From assembly GCA_025529335.1 (NCBI GenBank), contig JAMYHX010000032.1, positions 62,001-126,000 of the forward strand: a stretch of 64,000 nt of DNA. Direction: 5' to 3'. The first letter of the stretch is position 1, and every line of letters starts with the position of its first letter. The position numbers and the translations under genes are program-made. The notes beneath the pieces were generated by a model, which saw only the letters and a list, made by a program, of their open reading frames with translations, searched no databases and was not told the origin of the DNA. This DNA is from Rhizopus sp. PT2906 (lineage: Eukaryota; Mucoromycota; Mucoromycetes; Mucorales; Rhizopodaceae). Positions 23,417 through 35,004 of this stretch are shown in pieces.

Positions 23417-23518
23417 GTTTATAATTAAAAAAAGAAGAAATGTCAAGAGAAAGAGAAGGGTAAGCTAGCCCTTAAGCGGTGTTTTAAAGAAAGAAAACAA
23501 GGTCTCTCTCTCTTTATT

Positions 23519-24835
23519 TTATTGCTGTTGAAAGACATCTATCAATTTGAGTCTTGGTTGTTCTTTTTGCTCTTTTTCTTCCTTTTTCTTAAAAGTCTTT
23601 TCTAACTTTAATAGTTTCTTTAACTCACTGTTTGAAGAAATGTAATTGCCATCCTCATCAATAAACATGATGTTTATGTCATCGTCACTAGATGAATAAC
23701 CATTGACTTGACTTTTTAACAGGTCAATTTGTTCATTAAGATCATTGAGCAGCTTTAAAATAGGATCCTTTGAAATTACTCTTTCTTTAGTTTCATCATT
23801 CATCGGCTTCTCTTCTTCTTTCTGCTCTTCAATCAGTGGCTGTTGTTCTTGTTTCTGTTCTTCTTGTTCCCTTTCTGCTTCGATTAGTTTATCAGATACA
23901 ATAGGTGTGCACGAAATAGTGTGTATTCTTGGTTTAGGGATACGAGACAGTTTCATTTCTTCGCATAGTCTGGGTGTTGAGATCACAATTAAATAATGGC
24001 AGGTGGATATTTCTTCCATATAAGAAATTCTGTCATGTCCCTGATATTCACATTGATACTATCATTTATAAGCACATGAGGTAATTAAGCCTATGATTCC
24101 TTTACTTACTTGCACTTCAACTGTACGTGGTTTCTTTGTAAAGTCACATGTAGATCCATCCCCCCACTGTTGTAACAAGTAACGTTGATTTCCTACTTGC
24201 TTCAAGGTCGTGACTGGTCTCTTGGCAGTCTTGTCCCTTCGAATAGTTGGCAATAATGCGTTTTCGATGATTGGATTTTGATCAATGGTCACACCAGGGT
24301 ATTTGCCCAGATAATGAGACGCTGTTTCCTTCTTTCTTTCTACTCTACCATCATAGACACTTTCAACATGAAACTGGCGTACATATTGTTTGTGACAGTA
24401 TTCATAGGCCCAGTATTGATGCGTCTATTGTGAAAGATTAATTGTGTGTCTCTCTTTTTGGCCCGTTTCAATAGTTACATAAAACTGAAGACAACTGTTT
24501 TCTAAGGGTTGAAGAAGCTCCAGCCCTCTTTCGATCAGTTTTTGCTCATCCTCGTGGGTATCTTTTGTTTCTGCTTCCATTTGTTCCTGATGCTCTGCTT
24601 CATCTCGATCAACTTGAGGAATGTTGCATAAAAATGGCTGACCATATGAGTCTCTCATCAGCATTGTTTGATCGTTAAAGGTAGCATCATGTAATTGAGA
24701 TTGTGGTATTTTTTCTGTTGTTAATAAAGAAACTTTGTATCTTGGCAAGTTTAAAACATCGTCACTAACAAAGTAACTTGCCAATGTTGACTGAATCAAT
24801 ACTGTAACAGCAATAAGAATTGACTTCATTAACAT
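23519..24835 (-). CDS. YOS9: OS-9/Yos9-type ERAD lectin
   Basis: Minus strand, three exons: 24479-24835, 24110-24424, 23519-24058, 403 residues. A signal peptide covers about residues 1-20. The MRH sugar-binding domain runs from N-S-C-L-Q-F-Y-T-H-Q-Y-W-A-Y-E-Y-C through V-R-Q-F-H and G-D-G-S-T-C to R-T-V-E-V-Q and I-S-T-C-H-Y-L-I-V-I, with the cysteines and Y/E/R residues expected of an OS-9 family lectin. The tail is Glu/Gln/Lys-rich without an HDEL signal. Yos9 reads trimmed N-glycans on misfolded ER proteins and delivers them to the Hrd1 ligase. The first intron is 54 bp; its last three bases (TAG) are the first in-frame stop, so retention truncates the lectin before the conserved Y-W-A-Y-E-Y-C block. 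Confidence 0.9.
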
Positions 24836-24914
24836 ATAAAAAATGAAAAAAGAAAAGAAAAAGAAAAAAGAAAAAGAAAGAGATATGTTTTCAAATTTAA
24901 TTGGCCCTATTTTT

Positions 24915-25686
24915 TTATCGAAATACATCAGTATTACGGAAACTGGATTTGTCTCTAAGCGCATCATTGTGTGTTTTATATTCCATGATTGTATCAGCTG
25001 GTAAGTTTAAATGTCTTTTGATAGTATCTCTATTTATATATACAAATGTATTAGATATTGTTGTCACATTTTATATTCTCTTACCTAATCTTCAAGTTTA
25101 TCTTTCCATTAGATGATGTCTTATTCCAAACAGAAATAATATCCTCTGATCCTCTAATTGACAATACTGCTCCACATATTTCATCATTAACATCAAATTG
25201 ATCCCCAATGATTGCCAATACTAATGATTCCCAATATCTACTTGCTAACCCCTTTTTGACTCTTACAATCCATTTTCCACCATTTATATTCACAGCATCC
25301 TAACAACCATAAGCTTCTTCTCTATATTTTTGTTCTTTATTATTACCTCCCAAACAGGTCGTACACCTTGTTTAAATAAATGATAATCACTAATGTTTGG
25401 TAAATCACTCGGACGACGTAAATGACTATATGCAGCCCAAAACTCTTCAACCTATATAAATCTAGTCATTACTTTTGTTGTTTATGTGTGTATATATATC
25501 TTATATATAAATTACAGTCTTGAATGTTGCTATTTTTTTCATGGCTCCTTCATAATCTACTATTTTCTCTCCAGGAGATCTGTGCATGAACCAAAACACC
25601 CAGCCATAACGAAGTGCATGTGATTCTGGTCTTGTTGATGGGGTATTTGAAAGCTCTACTGATCCATTAAAACTCATTTTATACAT
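24915..25686 (-). CDS. eIF4E-family cap-binding protein (eIF4E2/3-type)
   Basis: Minus strand, four exons: 25516-25686, 25347-25451, 25085-25299, 24915-25029, 201 residues (198 if the second ATG at 25677 is used). Overall it is closest to animal eIF4E2/4EHP: V-E-E-F-W-A-A-Y-S-H-L, F-K-Q-G-V-R-P-V-W-E-D, G-G-K-W-I-V-R-V-K-K-G-L-A-S-R, E-E/D-I-C-G-A-V and I-I-S-V-W-N-K-T, ending with the I-M-E-Y-K-T-H and S-S-F-R-N-T blocks. The cap-stacking tryptophan equal to human W102 is present (P-V-W-E-D). The W43 position is W, whereas the W56 position appears to be Y, an arrangement described for class III members. Such proteins bind caps weakly and often repress translation. Tandem with YOS9, 79 bp apart. 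Confidence 0.88.
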
Positions 25687-25816
25687 GCAAAGTAAAAAAG
25701 TTTTTATATTATTTTCTATACAAAAAGCCTTTACTTTTGGCTCTCAACTTTAAAAAAAAAAAATGAATCGCGGAAGTTTAAAAAAGACACACAAGATCTC
25801 ATTGGGGCGCTTTTTA

Positions 25817-27326
25817 TTAAAGTGTTTCGCTTCTACCTCGACTATTGCTTCCACGCTTAGATGTTGCAAGTCGAGAGCCGAGTTGAGCAAAGCTTTGTTT
25901 GACAGTAGGTCGTTTTGTTCGTTTATCTGTGGTATGCATAAAAGGTAAAGCTACCATAAGGCTTTGAAAACTATCTGGTTGTCGTAGAGCTTGAGATTCT
26001 GAAGAGGCACTGTTACTACTATGACTATTGGATCTGTCTAAATCAGAGGATGGTATATTCAAGGATTCTCTATGGTAAAAGTCTTCTGTGGACTGATCTT
26101 GACTTGTAGTTGTCTCAATGCCCTCTTCAAATTCGTTTTGAGACTCTGGATCACTATTGTAGGATACTTCCACGAGACAATCTTGCGACGTACTCAATTG
26201 ACTTCCAGTTGAGAACATGGCGAGCAAACGATCATCTTCATTTGTCCAATGAGCTGTACAGAGCGTATAATCAAGGGCCATAGGTTCTCCACTGACCCTC
26301 TCGACAAACCGTTTCCGTGAGACAAAGGATTCAAAGTAAGGGCCGGAGCAAAAGGAGCACACTTTTTTCTTTTTAAGGTATTCAGCAATGTGAGCATATG
26401 GTATGGGTATCTTGAGCTGGGTGATCTGTCTAGCACAAATTTCAAATAAACTAGGTGGATCATGCATCAGAGGATAGCTGCATTCAGTGTCAAAGGAACA
26501 TTCCTCTGTTAAAAGTTTCTTCAGTGATTTAAGCGAAGCTATCTCGGCAGGTACTGCTCTCAGGGGATTATGAGATATATTGAGCGTCATCAGTTCGCTT
26601 AATTGTGATATCTCCTGTGGTAATTGAGCTAATTGATTATTGTCTAACAGTAGGACTGCCAGCTGCGGTAGATTGCCGATGCCTTTGGGTAACGTCGTCA
26701 GCTTGTTTTCACTCAAGATCAGTGTGTTTAATCTCTTTAATTGTTGAATGGTATCTGGTATAAATTCTAGTTGGTTCTTGGAGGCATTCAGTACGCGTAG
26801 GTTGACAAGTTGACCAATCGCTCGTGGCAAGTTGATCATTAAATTATTTGACCTATCAAATATAAGTCATCTTTTTTTTTAAAAGATAAAAATAACCTTA
26901 CAAGTCTAATTTTGTCAAATTGTTCAGATATGCAATACTCGAGCTAAGTTTGATCAATGACTGGTTTGATAAATCCACAAAAGACGTCATTCGTTTATGA
27001 CTCATGACCTGCTCTGCTGTTAATCTCGACCAACCTTCTTCATCCCTTAGAGTATATGTTTCGTCATCAAGACTTGTATAATCCTCTTCGTCATCGTCTT
27101 CTTCTGTGTTATAATACGTTTGATCAATATAATTTAAGTCATTTTCCAAGTTTCGATGTAAAATCGATGAGTTCTCTTCTAGTTTATATAAATCGGGATG
27201 GTTTAATATAAAATCTGTAAAGGTCAAACTCTTTGTATATGGCTCGGTTGTATCTGGCTCTTGAGGTTGTGATATGTAACCAAACGTAAATGGTTCATTC
27301 AGTTTACTCGATTGCTGTTGTCCCAT
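25817..27326 (-). CDS. Leucine-rich-repeat protein, LRRC58-like
   Basis: Minus strand, two exons: 26902-27326 and 25817-26852, 486 residues. M-G-Q-Q-Q-S-S-K could be myristoylated. An acidic region (about 80-105) precedes six or seven LRRs (residues 115-255) with the L-x-x-L-x-L-x-x-N-x-L pattern, for example L-N-A-S-K-N-Q-L and L-D-N-N-Q-L. After the repeats come P-P-S-L-F-E-I-C-A-R-Q-I and a cysteine motif V-C-S-F-C-S-G-P-Y-F-E-S, followed by an L-C-T-A-H-W segment, which resembles the tail of animal LRRC58. The last 150 residues are Ser-rich and basic, likely disordered. LRRC58 is reported as a ubiquitin-ligase substrate receptor; for this protein the role is unknown. Confidence 0.8.
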
Positions 27327-27476
27327 GAAAGTATAGTATTAAACATAAAAGGAAAAAGAAAGAGAGAGAGAAGAAAAATCTTATTGTTCTCAAGAAAAGC
27401 TTATTCTCTGCCAACATCAATCTGAGGTAACACAGAAAAAAGACTGAAAGTCTGCAAGAGGTTCCTGTTGCTTTTA

Positions 27477-30400
27477 TTAAAGACACGACGTGAATTCAGC
27501 GACAGTCCTTTGTAATTGACGATTCTTGGCCAACAAAGGCAATATCTCTGCCAATAGTTCCTTTTTTGATATTTTACCCTATATAAAATTGATGTTAGTT
27601 ATATCAAATACACATGGATTACACATACGAGAATTGTAGGCTCCCACTTGACAATGTCGGGAAATGGTCTATTATTCATGATTAGTTTTAAATATACTTC
27701 TTTTGTGTGTGTGTATGTGTGTGTGTGATCTTTACGCATAAGGTGGTCCTGTTAGCCATTTACATAGTTCTTCTACTTTGTTCTTTGCATTTTCTTCGGA
27801 TAGTCTTCTTGCATAATATATCATCCAATCTTTATACTCTGTAGGAGAATCTAGCAGAGCAGCTACCGCCAACTGCATTTCTATATGACTGAGAGTAATA
27901 ACCTTGGTTGCGGCTGATACATCTAATAGCATATTCATGGATCGATCTACTCCAAAAGCTGACATACGGGACGAAAGCCATGCTAGAGGATGATCACCCG
28001 CTTGACGTGCCGAACCCCAGAATTCAGAGATGATGTACCAAGCATCACTCATTCGAAGCCAAACCCTCATGTCAGTATGATATACAAAGGCTTGATTAGA
28101 ACTTGTCAGTAGGATAGGCAATCCGTTCTTTTGGATTCGAATATTCTTGATACTAGGTGCCTTATGTGTCTTGTCTGTTTCAAGCTGTGCTACCTGCAGC
28201 ACCGGCGCTATAGATACGCCGTCTATACGGCTTTTTACATTCAGTACATCCCACGAGTATAACAGACCCGTCGCAGTGATACAGACGAGCCACTGATGAT
28301 GGCTTTGCAGTATTACAGGCGTACTTTCCAATACAATCGCCGGTAAAATCCTTCGACCGGCTGGAGAGTAGACGTGAATGGATCCATCTTCACACCCAGC
28401 TGCACAGAACTCCGCGTTGCTTGTCATGATAAGAATAGCACTTGACAGATAATCCATCCAGATCGGTGTTCCTTGCCTTGTGACGACCAATTTGGCACGA
28501 ACTGAACCTAAAAGAAACTCAGAAAAAAAAATTCATAACTTTTTATCCTTGACTTACTTTGAGCATCTTCTGTATTATGACACTCCATCACCACTGTCGG
28601 ATCCTCTGGCCTTAACCCCGTGCTGAGAACTGTTTTCACTTTAGGCAGTGCCATCTTGACCAGACTCTTTTGCACTATAGGAGGAGCGACTGCACTATCA
28701 AGCCAATTGGGTCGTGCTCTCGTCGGTTTGCTTCCAACCACCTCGTTCACTTCCTCATCTGAAGCTGATCTTTTATTTCCTATCACTACTGTATCCACAT
28801 TTACTGCTGAATTCTGTAATAGAAAACGTTACTACTTTTTCCATGACAAATTCTATTTTCTTACAGCCTGGTTTATCTTGGAACTGTCTTCAGAGATATG
28901 ACCCATAGGCTGTGTCTGGACTGAAGGTGCTTGAACAGTAGACGGTGAGTGCATGGCCGAGGTACGCATGTTCAGACTGATGGGCTGAATACGCTTTTTA
29001 CCATCCTTTGTGATAGATACCTTTTGTTCCAAGATGGTTGGCTGTTGACTAGTTGACGATGATATGTTGGTTATATTGGGAGGAACTGGTGCTAAAGGCG
29101 GTGCCTCTATCATGGGCGTATCTTGATTTCCAATACTCGCGTTTCCGTCCATGAGATCAGCAACACGTGGTGGTAGTGCTGGCTCTGTATCTGCAGTTTG
29201 CTCTAGTTCCAGTTGTATTGGTGTCTCCAAGAGTTGTGTTTGATCTTTTCCATAACCATATCTTTCCAATCTTTCTCTCTAAGTAATTGATATTAGAAAG
29301 CTCATTCATCTCCCTTTCAATCATACTTACAACAATACTCTCTGGCACCACATCAGATAATTCCTCTTCAAATTGAAGGCAGGCAACAGTACCATCTTGA
29401 GAGCAAGCAAAGAGACACTTGCCATCAGGGGACCTAATATTGAATAAGCAAAAAAAAGCATTCTGAAATATACATAAATATTTACCATGCAAGATCATAT
29501 ACGTTATTATCGAAAATATCTGCCGCAACGCAAATCGGTTTGCTAAACTTGGTTACCCAAATGGAGATACTCCTGTCCTGGCTTCCTAATGCACAAATCG
29601 ACGATACTGATTTTTCACCAGGTCCACTTCCTTCACTATCATCACTCATATAAAACATTTTCGGATTGAAACACTAGAATACTTATTAAAGATAGTAAAA
29701 CAAACAATAACGACTTACGGTCACTTCAACTGGAAGCTTGTGCCCCACAAGCGATATGTCTGCATTCCAATCATCTCGACTTACGATCGCAGCAACGCAT
29801 TTTATACTGTTGACAGCATTTGCTGCAGCAAAGTGACATCCATCTGGAGACCAACTGTTGTTATATGTCAGACTATGTATAGAATAATGTATACATTTTG
29901 TACTTGCCTTAATCTTCTAAACAATGTAGTTCCAGGAGCATTCACAAATGGGTTTTTGATATTTGTTTCTAATCCCCAATCGTATGTTCTCCATATTTTT
30001 ACCATTTTATCGTCAGACTACATACAAGCGATGAGTCCAAATAATAATAAAGAAATGAAAAAAACTTACTTGAGACGCAAGGTATTTTCCTGCAGGATCC
30101 CAACTGATGCCTTTGACAAAACCTTCGTGTTTATCGATTTTCTTGATTTGTTCTATTTTCATTGATGAATGATTCATATATTTTGATACACATATAGAAG
30201 TATACTATCTTACCAAATGTTCTTCCGTCCCAGACAATGACATGTCCATCTACACCACAGGATGCTAAATACTTGTTATCTTTTGACCAAGCCAAATCCT
30301 GTACATCTATTAAATAGGAGAAGAAGTTAATGATTTAGTGTCTGTAATCTCTAAGTTCATACCAGATTCATGTCCTCTTAAATACTTTACAGGTTTCCAT

Positions 30401-31021
30401 GTCTCATAATTAATCTCAGTGCTACCAAATATTGATGATACTTTTGCATTACTGATAGAGAAAAAGAATGAGTTGTATAATAGACAAAGATCGATTGTTA
30501 TATGCTTACACGTCTTTTTCCCAAACAATGATAACATTATCATTATCAGAACCAGAAGCTAAATAATGACCGTCATGATTGGACCAGCGGACGCATAAAA
30601 CGGCACCTATTTTGATGTGAGATCTTGATGATAATAAGCGTAAAAAGAAGAAGAAAAACATACCATTATGCATTGTCATTGTACAAAGCAATTTATTACA
30701 ATTGGGGTTCTTTTCTGCTTCTTCATCGTAAATGGGTTCTGTATTCCAAATTCTAACTTTTCCATCTGGTAATAATAATAATAATAACAAAATAAGCAAC
30801 ATACGCGCGCGTGTGTAGTTGAATAATGATATTACCTAAACCGCCTGTTGCTAATCGCGTACCGTCAGGATGAACATGAATTGAATAAATACAAGGTTTC
30901 TTTCCTTTTGCTTCCTGTGTCTTGTCTGCTTAATGTAAATAATCGGGTTTATTTTTTCTTTTGAATAAAGAAGAAAATGGTTACCTGCATGGGAAATCCA
31001 GTCTGGTTTAAAAATGATCAT
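27477..31021 (-). CDS. HIR1: HIRA/Hir1-type histone H3-H4 chaperone subunit
   Basis: Minus strand, sixteen exons: 30985-31021, 30836-30925, 30664-30765, 30510-30606, 30363-30451, 30214-30306, 30070-30152, 29908-30017, 29719-29854, 29486-29673, 29331-29433, 28865-29278, 28558-28813, 27736-28507, 27629-27668, 27477-27578; 903 residues. Seven WD40 repeats fill residues 1-380 (I-H-V-H-P-D-G-T-R-L-A-T-G-G, V-R-W-S-N-H-D-G-H-Y-L-A-S-G). A linker with S-I-T-K-D-G-K-K-R-I-Q-P resembles the B domain that binds Asf1, and the HIRA C domain (V-V-T-R-Q-G-T-P-I-W-M-D onward) ends K-W-E-P-T-I-L-G-K-I-S-K. The complex deposits H3-H4 independently of replication. The intron after exon 8 has a GC donor, AG|GCAAGT. 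One protein covers both halves, as in animal HIRA rather than split Hir1/Hir2. Confidence 0.92.
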
Positions 31022-31424
31022 GATGAATATATCAATTTATATGATTTGTAAAATGATCAAGGTTGGAGAGGACTCTCGTATTTATCACTAAAATATCACT
31101 CTAATATGTATATAATGCAAGTAACACACACTTTTACCGGAAATTAACCGCACACTGAGCCTTTTTTTGTCATTTGCTCGAACCGCGAGTCTCGGACCAC
31201 AATTGTATGAGCTTACTGTTCCCCTTTTTCTCTCTTCTGATTTTTTCTTTCTCTCTCTCTCTCCTGATATTCATTTTTATAATTACAATAAACCCTCTTC
31301 TGAAAAGGATTAGGTATAGACGTGCCTTGAAAAAAAAAAAGAGAATAAAAGGCCAACTCATATAGTTTCTGTTCACTAACATTATGTTCCTATCTTGACG
31401 CTTATTAGAAAAATGGAAAACAAC
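31022..31424. other. HIRA upstream region
   Basis: 403 bp between the HIRA start and the Helitron remnant. It includes a CT run (31240-31263) and an A run (31331-31341). Presumably the HIRA promoter; nothing else recognised. Confidence 0.4.
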
Positions 31425-32569
31425 AAAATACAACTAGCTGCTTTTCCTGTCGTGCATCTTTACCCGTTGATTCACGTCATCATACCTGTCAAGCATGCAG
31501 AGAACGAGTAGCAGCATCTCGCCACAGACATCGTGCCGAAGATCGATAAGAAGAAGCTGGCGTTACTATTAGACCTAGAGGAAGACCAAGAACAGTCGAG
31601 TCTTCTGATGCTGAAAGTAGACCCAGAGGCAGATCCAGGGCAGAACCTGTTGCCTATATCTCGCAGCTTTCTCGCCTTCGCCCTTTGGTCCTTGGACATA
31701 TCGACAAGGAATGCTCACACTGTCACGCCTTGTATTGGATCGATGAAAGGCAAGAAACATCATCTTTGAGCAATTCAAACTGGGAATTATGCTGCAATCA
31801 GGGATCAGTCCAGCCGCAGCTCTTGCCTGACCCACCTCAATACTTGAAGGACTTGCTTGCAAGTACAGACACTCAAGGAAGGCATTTTAAGGACAACCTT
31901 CACCAATATAACGCTGCCTTTGCGTTTACTTCCTTAGGCTGCAACATTGTCTCGGCTGAAGATCGTGCCAACAACAATAACAATAGAGATGGATTAAACG
32001 CCTTTCAGATTCATGGCGCACTTTGCCGCCGTCAAGGCCTCTTGACTCCAGTTGAAGGTAGTGAGCCCTCCTACGCCCAGCTGTATATCTTTGATCTTTT
32101 CTATGCCTTTGGAAGAAGACAAGCAAGAAACAGTAACCTTGATCCTGAGATTATTAAGGAGCTTTCAGCTATGCTTGCTCAATGTAATCCCTTTGTGCGT
32201 GTATATCGTCATCCACATGATATATTGAGCAACCATGAGAGCAGGAGCACCGTCAGTTATGGTAATGATCAAAGAGAAGACAGTGCGCCATACATCATCA
32301 TCAGCTCATCAATGAGAATGCGTTTAATTGAAGGAAGCGATAGACGAACTCACAACCTTCCAACAATGGAGGAGATTGCTGCTGCTATCCCAATCGAGTA
32401 TAGTGACAGAGGTTTCCGTGATATTGTTCTTACCTTGAGAAGCAATAGCAATCTTCGTCAAAACACTGGATTTGAGCAGCACTTCCAGCGTATCAGCCAG
32501 ACGCATGCTGCATACGTGTATACGAATTGCGTACTGATATTTCATCATGGAACATATGGGCATCATTAG
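31425..32569 (+). mobile_element. Helitron fragment: zinc-finger and Helitron-helicase-like N-terminal region, decayed
   Basis: Plus-strand translation starts with a cysteine-rich piece (C-F-S-C-R-A-S-L, then H-T-C-Q-A-C-R-E-R), meets an in-frame TAA at about 31546, then continues R-P-R-G-R-P-R-T and L-G-H-I-D-K-E-C-S-H-C-H-A-L-Y-W. It goes on through L-P-D-P-P-Q-Y-L-K-D-L-L, A-F-A-F-T-S-L-G-C-N, the N-F/A-F-Q-I-H-G-A-L-C-R-R block and H-N-L-P-T-M-E-E-I-A-A-A-I-P to H-G-T-Y-G-H-H and a stop. This order matches the N-terminal zinc-finger and Helitron-like region of fungal RepHel proteins. The HUH nuclease and helicase that should follow are absent, so the copy is 3'-truncated. The helicase fragment at 53.8-55.05 kb is a different, oppositely oriented copy. 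Confidence 0.75.
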
Positions 32570-32806
32570 GGTTTGTGCTTCTTTTTTCACTTTACTTCTT
32601 CAATCACTGTTTCTGGTGCTTAGATGATGATTCATGACCACCGTGTGCCATTTTAGTATCCTTATCTATCACTTTTATAAAGAAAACTACTTTGAGGATC
32701 ACAATAAGATGTACAGTGTGTCGAAAGTGGAGCGACTTTTCATTCCAACATTTTATTATTAAAGAAAATATGATTAATTAATAAAAATAATGTTGTCGAT
32801 CGATAA
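32570..32806. other. Spacer between Helitron fragment and decayed gene copy A
   Basis: AT-rich, no gene, no terminal inverted repeat recognised. Confidence 0.4.
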
Positions 32807-32809
32807 TTT

Positions 32810-32965
32810 AACATGGCAAGGCTATCCGCGGTTACTTTCCTTTTCCCTTTTTTCTTTACTTCAACATGAAGTGAAAGAAAGACAATGACCCTCCGCCTCC
32901 AAAGGCAAAGCGAAATAAAGGGAAAGGTATGTAAGCTATAAAGTCGATATGGCATATATTAAGCT
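32810..32965 (+). repeat. Dispersed repeat, copy A (upstream region of a decayed gene)
   Basis: About 150 bp that recurs at 36925-37080. Shared landmarks in order: a GGTTA-x-TGCAGTTAC-like start, a pyrimidine tract ending TTTACTTCAACATG, GCGAAAGA-like purines, GACCCTCC, CAAAGGCAAAGC, AAAGGGAAAG-x-TATGTA and a final GATATGRCAT. Each copy sits just ahead of related coding debris, so this looks like the promoter and 5' UTR of a multicopy gene. Confidence 0.7.
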
Positions 32966-33119
32966 CACATACGATGGGTCATATATGGAAGAACTCCTAG
33001 CCGAATAACGATTGTTTACGAATATTTATTGATAATGTTATGATGGAACAACAGAGTCGACTATTGCCACTAAGAAAATCTGTAAAAACCTATTAAGATC
33101 ATTTCAAAACTCTAATATT

Positions 33120-33934
33120 TTTTGTACTGCTATAGCGCTTATCAAATCAGAGGCTCTGCGTTATCTCTCTGCAACCTTGCTACTGACTGAACCTGTTAAC
33201 AAATCCGAATACGATTACCTGTTTGTGTTCACGAATGATCATTATACCTATTTGAAACGGCATTTAGCGCAGTTGATGCTACTGCCTACCAGGTGGAACG
33301 ATGGATTAGTGGCTCTGGTCAATGAGGACCAGCAATTCGTCAAAGAAAAGGAGCTAAACACCTCCAAGGTCATATATTGTGGAAATTGAAGGATTAACGC
33401 TACAGTAAGTGTTGCCCCTTCTCTTTTATTTTCTGTGAAGTTAAGCAACCTTTAGACTTCATCGACATTGATAGCTTCAAGCTTTATCAAAATCATGCTA
33501 TATCTAATACAATCCATATGTACGGATATGTACGCAAATCCTCAACGAAAGAAAGCCAAAAGAAAAGAATAGAACTGCTCCATGAAAATACTAATCGGCC
33601 AAAATAAACTGGATATTGCACCAAGGTGTTTGTCTATCCTATATCCAAAGCAGATCAGTCAACCTTATCTCGAGATATTATGGCTGCAGTGGTGATCAGC
33701 CAAGAAAGAATGTTTAGTTGCAAACAGCTTGCGTTGATTGCCCTATCTGTTGAAAATAAAACTTATGTCTATCCACAATGCAAAGAAATCTTGGAGCTCA
33801 GCTCTATTAATGACATGATCATAATCTTTGGGAATTTAGCCCTCGAAAACATCTTGCTTGGCACTGCAGAAAAAACCACTCTACCTCTCAAAGAGCTGAA
33901 CAACAAGGCTGCCAAAGGATTCTACAGAAAATAA
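33120..33934 (+). pseudogene. Decayed multicopy gene, copy A (mobile-element-like, unknown function)
   Basis: Plus-strand coding debris downstream of the shared upstream repeat. One segment (33177-33389) reads T-Y-L-K-R-H-L-A-Q-L-M-L-L-P-T-R-W, then K-V-I-Y-C-G-N and a stop. A second frame from about 33453 reads P-L-D-F-I-D-I-D, then M-Y-G-Y-V-R-K-S-S-T-K-E-S-Q-K-K-R, meets an in-frame TAA near 33606 and continues K-V-F-V-Y-P-I-S-K-A-D-Q to 33934. The T-Y-L-K-x-H segment recurs in copy B. The Y-G-Y-V-R-K-S block is vaguely like resolvase-type recombinases, but I cannot assign it. Stops between coherent segments suggest a dead gene, though undetected introns could explain some breaks. Confidence 0.5.
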
Positions 33935-35004
33935 AATACCTGCATTGATGATTGTTACCGGTCTCTCTTAAATAGCATATTTATCTTGCCTTATATTTTA
34001 TGTTTTTCTTCTTTAATTCATTGTAGTATGTTGTATTGCGTGTCGGATTTTGTACCCTTTACATTCGGAGTTCAATTATGATTCTTCCAATAAGGATCAT
34101 AAAAGGTATGTTTCATAAAATAAGAGTGAATATATATTAAATCCTATCTTTTTGAGATACATGCAATTATTTGTTGTTGAACATGTAAAAGAAGAGGGGG
34201 ACAAGTGTTTTGCATATCACTAAACATCCCTGTCAAATACACTGTCATTTTAGAGAGACAAGCAATAACCAAAAGAGGAATATGTTCGACTACGTACCAT
34301 ATATTACTTTATAAAGATTATTTCGATCACAAAACAAAAGTTGACCATGATTCGTAATTGTAACATTAGAGGCTTATTTAATCATTTGCATTAATGGATA
34401 TTTTTTAAACCTTATGCAAACTTACAGTAACTATAGTAACAAAGTGTACTTAATTTTAAAGAAAACGGATGATAGTACATGAAAGAATCTCTATAATTTT
34501 TGTTTACGTATCGCCATTTCCCTCTTGAGGAGACGATAGTAAAACAACATACAGTGTCATCCGTGAGAACGAATACGTTGACAGACCACATGTAAGTGTA
34601 TATCATCATTCTTTGACAGCCACTTTACTACATCAAGAGTTTTTTTTTTTTTTTGGTTGCTGGTCCATGAACAATACATACACATGTATTTCATAATGTG
34701 TTCATCACATAATCTATGTCTATCTTGAACCCAAAAAACAAGTTGAACGTTGTTTTGTATTACTATTATGCAGCCCAAAAGACAGATCACTTGACACTAG
34801 TGAACAGTTTTTCAGTTTTATTTTTACTACTAATGATACTATGTGAAAGCATTGACACAGTTTACTATTGTCATGATAAACATTATGTATCCATTAATAA
34901 AATATTATATTTTATTATAAAGAAAAACTACTATTAAAAATTCAGATAGAATAGCATTAAAAAATATTAAGTTGTAAATAGTAAGATGTGATTAATAAAG
35001 TAGC
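33935..35004. other. AT-rich stretch, no gene recognised
   Basis: About 1.07 kb, very AT-rich, with an 18-base T tract near 34637. Short open frames only. Nothing recognised. Confidence 0.45.

Noticed and set aside
27690..27705. Tandem AAGAAG acceptor for the penultimate HIRA exon
   Set aside because: Both AG sites lead to an early stop in the required phase; only the TAG at 27669-27671 keeps frame with the conserved C-terminal block.
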